Assembly (NCBI GenBank): GCA_036897095.1
Contig: JAYMSP010000159.1
Location: 1 to 64,000 of the forward strand
DNA length: 64,000 nt
Direction of reading: 5' to 3'
DNA from: Plantago elongata
Taxonomy: Eukaryota > Streptophyta > Magnoliopsida > Lamiales > Plantaginaceae
Positions 60,802-64,000 of this stretch are shown in pieces; the stretch's first letter is position 1, and each line of letters begins with the position of its first letter. The translations under genes and the position numbers were made by a program. Below the pieces are notes generated by a model, which was not told the DNA's origin, did no database searches, and worked only from the letters and a program-made list of their open reading frames with translations.

Positions 60802-62446
60802 TTTTTCAAGCTTCCCGGGAGCAAGTAAAACACGATGATGAAAGATTGTTGCAGGAAAATTAGACTGAATTTAGGGTTTCTGCAATTTTTCCCGGGAGAA
60901 TTGCATAATCATCCCTCAGATATTATCATATTATAAAGGGAGAACCAAGACCAAAAAAATCTCCCCGGTTTTTAATTGAGTTCATCAATCATAAACGCAA
61001 TGCTAATTTTACTAAACGCAAAACGGTAAAAATTTAAAAATGATATATTATAATGTGCAACAACTATTTTGGTACTGTTAGAATGTATATTACAATATAC
61101 ACCGACTAATATCTTTTATTTATGCTAATCAAATACTTTAAAGTTGTTATTAGTCTTTAAAGTAATCTTCCCACTACTTTCATAATTTTAATATATCATT
61201 TTTCTACAACTACCCATATAAAATTAAGAAATTATTAGTCGAGCATATAATCGTATGTGAAGAATTTGCGTGAACAAAAACTTTTGCTTACAAAAGATAA
61301 AATTTATTATTATAAAAAAACACGTGGTATTCGCGTGTCAAATTTGCTTGTTTAATACTAATAGAATGCACACGTTTAAAAAGAATACACTACAATGTAC
61401 ACAAATTATTTTAATTTCGGTAAAATTTAATAGTCTTGAAAAGGTACAGTGCAATAAAATTGTGTCGAACAAATGTACTCTTATGATTTTTATACCAAAT
61501 TAATGAATTATGATGAATAAAAATTTTGTTGGTTTTTGAATTTTGATTAATTGATTTAAATTTATATGGAAAATATGAAAAGGTAAAACTTAAATTGAAA
61601 ATAATAGTTAACTTAGTTAATCAGCATAAATTTGGTATAAATAAAGGAACAATATAAGAATTATGAAATGCATATGATAATACATTATTAAGGTAAACAT
61701 ATCCATAATTAAGAACCTTAAATATGGTAAGTATCCATAATCAAACCTTATATACGGTAAATATCTCATAATCATATCCAAGAACCTTTTATATGGTAAG
61801 TACCTGGTAAGTATCCCATAATTAAGAACCCACCGACCAACACAAATCGATATATAGTTTTGCCGAGGCTTCAACGTTAGCATTGTTACCATTGTCATCA
61901 AAATCTCTGTTCTGCTCTGCTTTGCTCTGTTCTGTTCTGTTCTGCTCTGTACGTTTCTCGTACGTTGAAGAAGCTTGTTCACTCGCTGAAGCAATCAAGG
62001 TACTAATCGAAGCCTGTGTTTTCTTCACTTCTCGTTTTCGTTCCATTAATCAGTGTATTACATCAATGTCGGCTCGTATCTGATTTAGGTTTGATGGTTT
62101 CTTGCCTTCTCTTTTACTTTTTCCGTGTCTATTTTGTTCGAAATTGTGCTATGTGAAGATGTATGGATTATAATTTGGTTTTCTTGTGTATGGAATTTTG
62201 GTCATGTTAGTTTCGTACAAGGAAGTTCGGTCGGGTTTTAGTTCGTATGCAAGAATCTGGTTCCAACTAGTACCAAGCATGATTTTGGGATCATTTAGGC
62301 AAATATGATTATATGATCTGTTACTAGATTCTTATGGATTTTGTGTAGCTTTCTTGATCGAGAGGAAATTATGTTTTGATTACTTGGGTAGATTATGACG
62401 GATGTTCTTGTGTCTCGTTTAGCAGACTACTGTCTACACAAACACA
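60802..62446. other. Divergent spacer, PPR / WD40 gene
   Basis: AT-rich from about 60900 to 61800, with repeated phrases TATGGTAAGTA / CATAATTAAGAACC near 61720-61830. A TCTGTTCTGTTCTGCTCTG pyrimidine repeat at about 61908-61950 is likely in the 5' UTR of the WD40 gene. An intron in that leader is possible before 62447. No gene is seen. Confidence 0.45.
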
Positions 62447-63981
62447 ATGACAATTGCGATGTCTGGAAGTAGAGTCTCCGTTTTTGCTCGGCTAGGCAAG
62501 CATGTGGATCCGTCTGATACTGATACTTGCAACAACTATTCGAGAAAGAAGAGCTGGAAAAATGCAGATCCTACGCATTCAACTAATGGGAGGAAAATAG
62601 TGAATCCTGAAGATGTAACTGTTGTTAGCTCGTTGAATCGTAAGCAATCAACTTGTAGCAAGTCAGTGGATAGTACTAAACAATCAGCTGGCTGCAACTC
62701 AAAGATTCTCAACCACTCCAGTAGTGGAAACTCAACGTATCCCAAGCAGCGTTGCACTGGCAGTGCTAGATTGGGTGGCTCACTTAATCAGCAACTGCAA
62801 GAATCTGCTCCGAGAAGGCTCATCCGGAGATGGCCTGTAAAGAGTGACCTACTTGAGCCTAATATGGAAGAAACAGTAGGAAGCACTGGCATAGAAGATG
62901 CTCAGCCAAAACAATCAACATGTCATGAAGTTGAAGAAGACAGGTCTGTAAGAGGCAATAAGTGTGCCTCGTCTCATGGTTCTGGATTAATACCTTTAGC
63001 AAAATTGAAAGGGCATCACAAGGTATATAGCTTAATATATTTCTGCAATTATGATTTACTATATGATTCTTGTTTCTTGCACGTATTGTTGACGTTGTGT
63101 GTGTTGTTCTTTGTTTTCTTTGAAATTTTTCTGAAACTAACATGGCCTGTAACTTCGAGCAGACAATAACTGGAATTGCCCTACCATGTGGCTCGAGTAC
63201 GTTATATACTGTGAGTGAGGATAACTGCTTACGCGCTTGGGACTGCCACACCGGTCAATGCGCAGGAACTGAAGTTCTTGCTGGTATAGCAAGATGCATG
63301 GTCACTAAAGGTCCATGGTTATTTGCTGGATTGCCGAATACTGTGAAGGTATATATTTGTTTTCAATATGCTATACAGTATTGCAATTAAGTAAAATAAT
63401 GAAGCAAATTTTTAGGCCTTTACTTGCTGGTTATTGATTAATTATCTGTGTATATAGGTTTGGAATCTCTAGCAGAAAACCGTCTACTCTATTAATGCGA
63501 TTGGTGGGCAAGTCCATAGCCTGGAGTTTGATAACGATATTCTATTTGCTGGCATGGAATATGGTAGTATTCTGGTATGGAGATGGAATTCTGTTGCTAA
63601 TGAGTTTGAACCGGCAGCATCAATGAAGGGGCACTCTGGACCAGTTCATTCACTTGGGATAGGAGTTGGTCGTGGCAAACTTTATTCAGGTTCAGCTGAC
63701 TGTATAAAGGTGTGGGATCAAACGTTGCAATGCACACAAACTATTGATGGGCATTCGAAGGAGGTCACATCTCTAGTGTGCTGGGATAGATACTTGATGT
63801 CATCTTCATTAGACAAAAGATTGAAGATCTGGTGTGCCACGGATAGTGGTTCCATCGAGATGATCCACAAGCATCAAGAAGATCAGGGTCTTCTAGCAAT
63901 GACCATAATCGATCAGCCTGAATCCCGATATCTACTACTCTCTTTGGAGGATAAGAGCCTTCGCCTTTTTGATTTCCCCTC
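62447..63981 (+). CDS. WD40-repeat protein related to ZFWD proteins (partial)
   Basis: The 5' part of a gene that runs past the window end. Exons: 62447-63022, 63163-63348 and about 63473-63981 (donor CGTAAGT). The Ser/Asn-rich N-terminus opens with RVSVFARLGKHVDPSDTDT, like the start of plant ZFWD (CCCH plus WD40) proteins, but the CCCH zinc fingers are absent; only KCASSHGSGLIPLAKLKGHH recalls the second finger and its linker. WD40 blades follow: TITGIALPCGSSTLYTVSED, LRAWDCHTGQC, DILFAGMEYGSILVWRWN, SMKGHSGPVHSLGIG, LYSGSADCIKVWDQTLQC and SSSLDKRLKIWCATDSGS. Such proteins scaffold other proteins or RNAs; the role here is unknown. The usual acceptor (63457) gives VWNL followed by TAG. The acceptor 15 nt later (CTCTAG at 63472) skips that codon and keeps frame. 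It is either a working gene with a shifted acceptor or an early pseudogene. Confidence 0.75.
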
Positions 63982-64000
63982 GTAAGTATCATTTTTCACC

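Overview
This window is nuclear DNA from a flowering plant, most likely a eudicot. It has GT-AG introns, AT-rich spacers, a nuclear tRNA-Phe, many small inverted-repeat transposons, and proteins that all match land-plant families (CYP51G, NPF, FKBP of the thylakoid lumen, IRX10, NEF1, PPRs, an AP2/ERF factor). The protein flavour suggests an asterid, but that is a guess. Exon coordinates were placed by hand from splice consensus, reading frame and family knowledge; every multi-exon model below keeps frame end to end.

Layout. 1-1.0 kb: last exon of the mitochondrial Rieske protein gene. 2.0-4.0 kb (-): CRAL-TRIO/SEC14 protein. 6.0-7.6 kb (+): IRX10-type GT47 xylan xylosyltransferase. 9.8-12.6 kb (+): plastid transaldolase. 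14.5-16.9 kb (-): a restorer-like PPR ORF made of two tandem copies fused in frame. 18.2-20.3 kb (+): thylakoid-lumen FKBP. 21.0-23.4 kb (-): CYP51 sterol 14-demethylase. 27.0 kb (-): tRNA-Phe(GAA). 28.9-31.1 kb (+): NPF6.1-type transporter. 32.5-33.2 kb (-): At4g14100-like secreted protein. 35.1-39.5 kb (+): NEF1. 40.8-42.9 kb (+): ribosomal protein eS24. 43.7-45.0 kb: Mutator-type element. 45-52.7 kb: gene-free spacer. 52.7-53.5 kb (+): LEAFY PETIOLE-like ERF. 55.0-55.9 kb (+): small putative mitochondrial membrane protein. 56.4-57.2 kb (-): decayed villin fragment. 58.3-60.8 kb (-): At1g79540-like PPR. 62.4 kb to the end (+): WD40 protein related to ZFWD proteins, cut by the window edge.

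From memory, Rieske, transaldolase, FKBP, NPF6.1 and NEF1 are consecutive in Arabidopsis (about At5g13440 to At5g13390) and LEP lies a little further along the same arm (At5g13910). The same order appears here with other genes inserted, so this looks like an old conserved block. These are neighbours by descent, not an operon or pathway.

No new multi-gene system is visible. The points most worth a second look are: a 75-nt intron that seems to have arisen from a tandem duplication carrying AG|GT; the fused PPR; a nonsense codon at the acceptor side of a WD40 exon that a 15-nt acceptor shift would bypass; a Mutator-type element with a perfect 9-bp target duplication and a 94-bp internal repeat; and a villin remnant that has lost exons.
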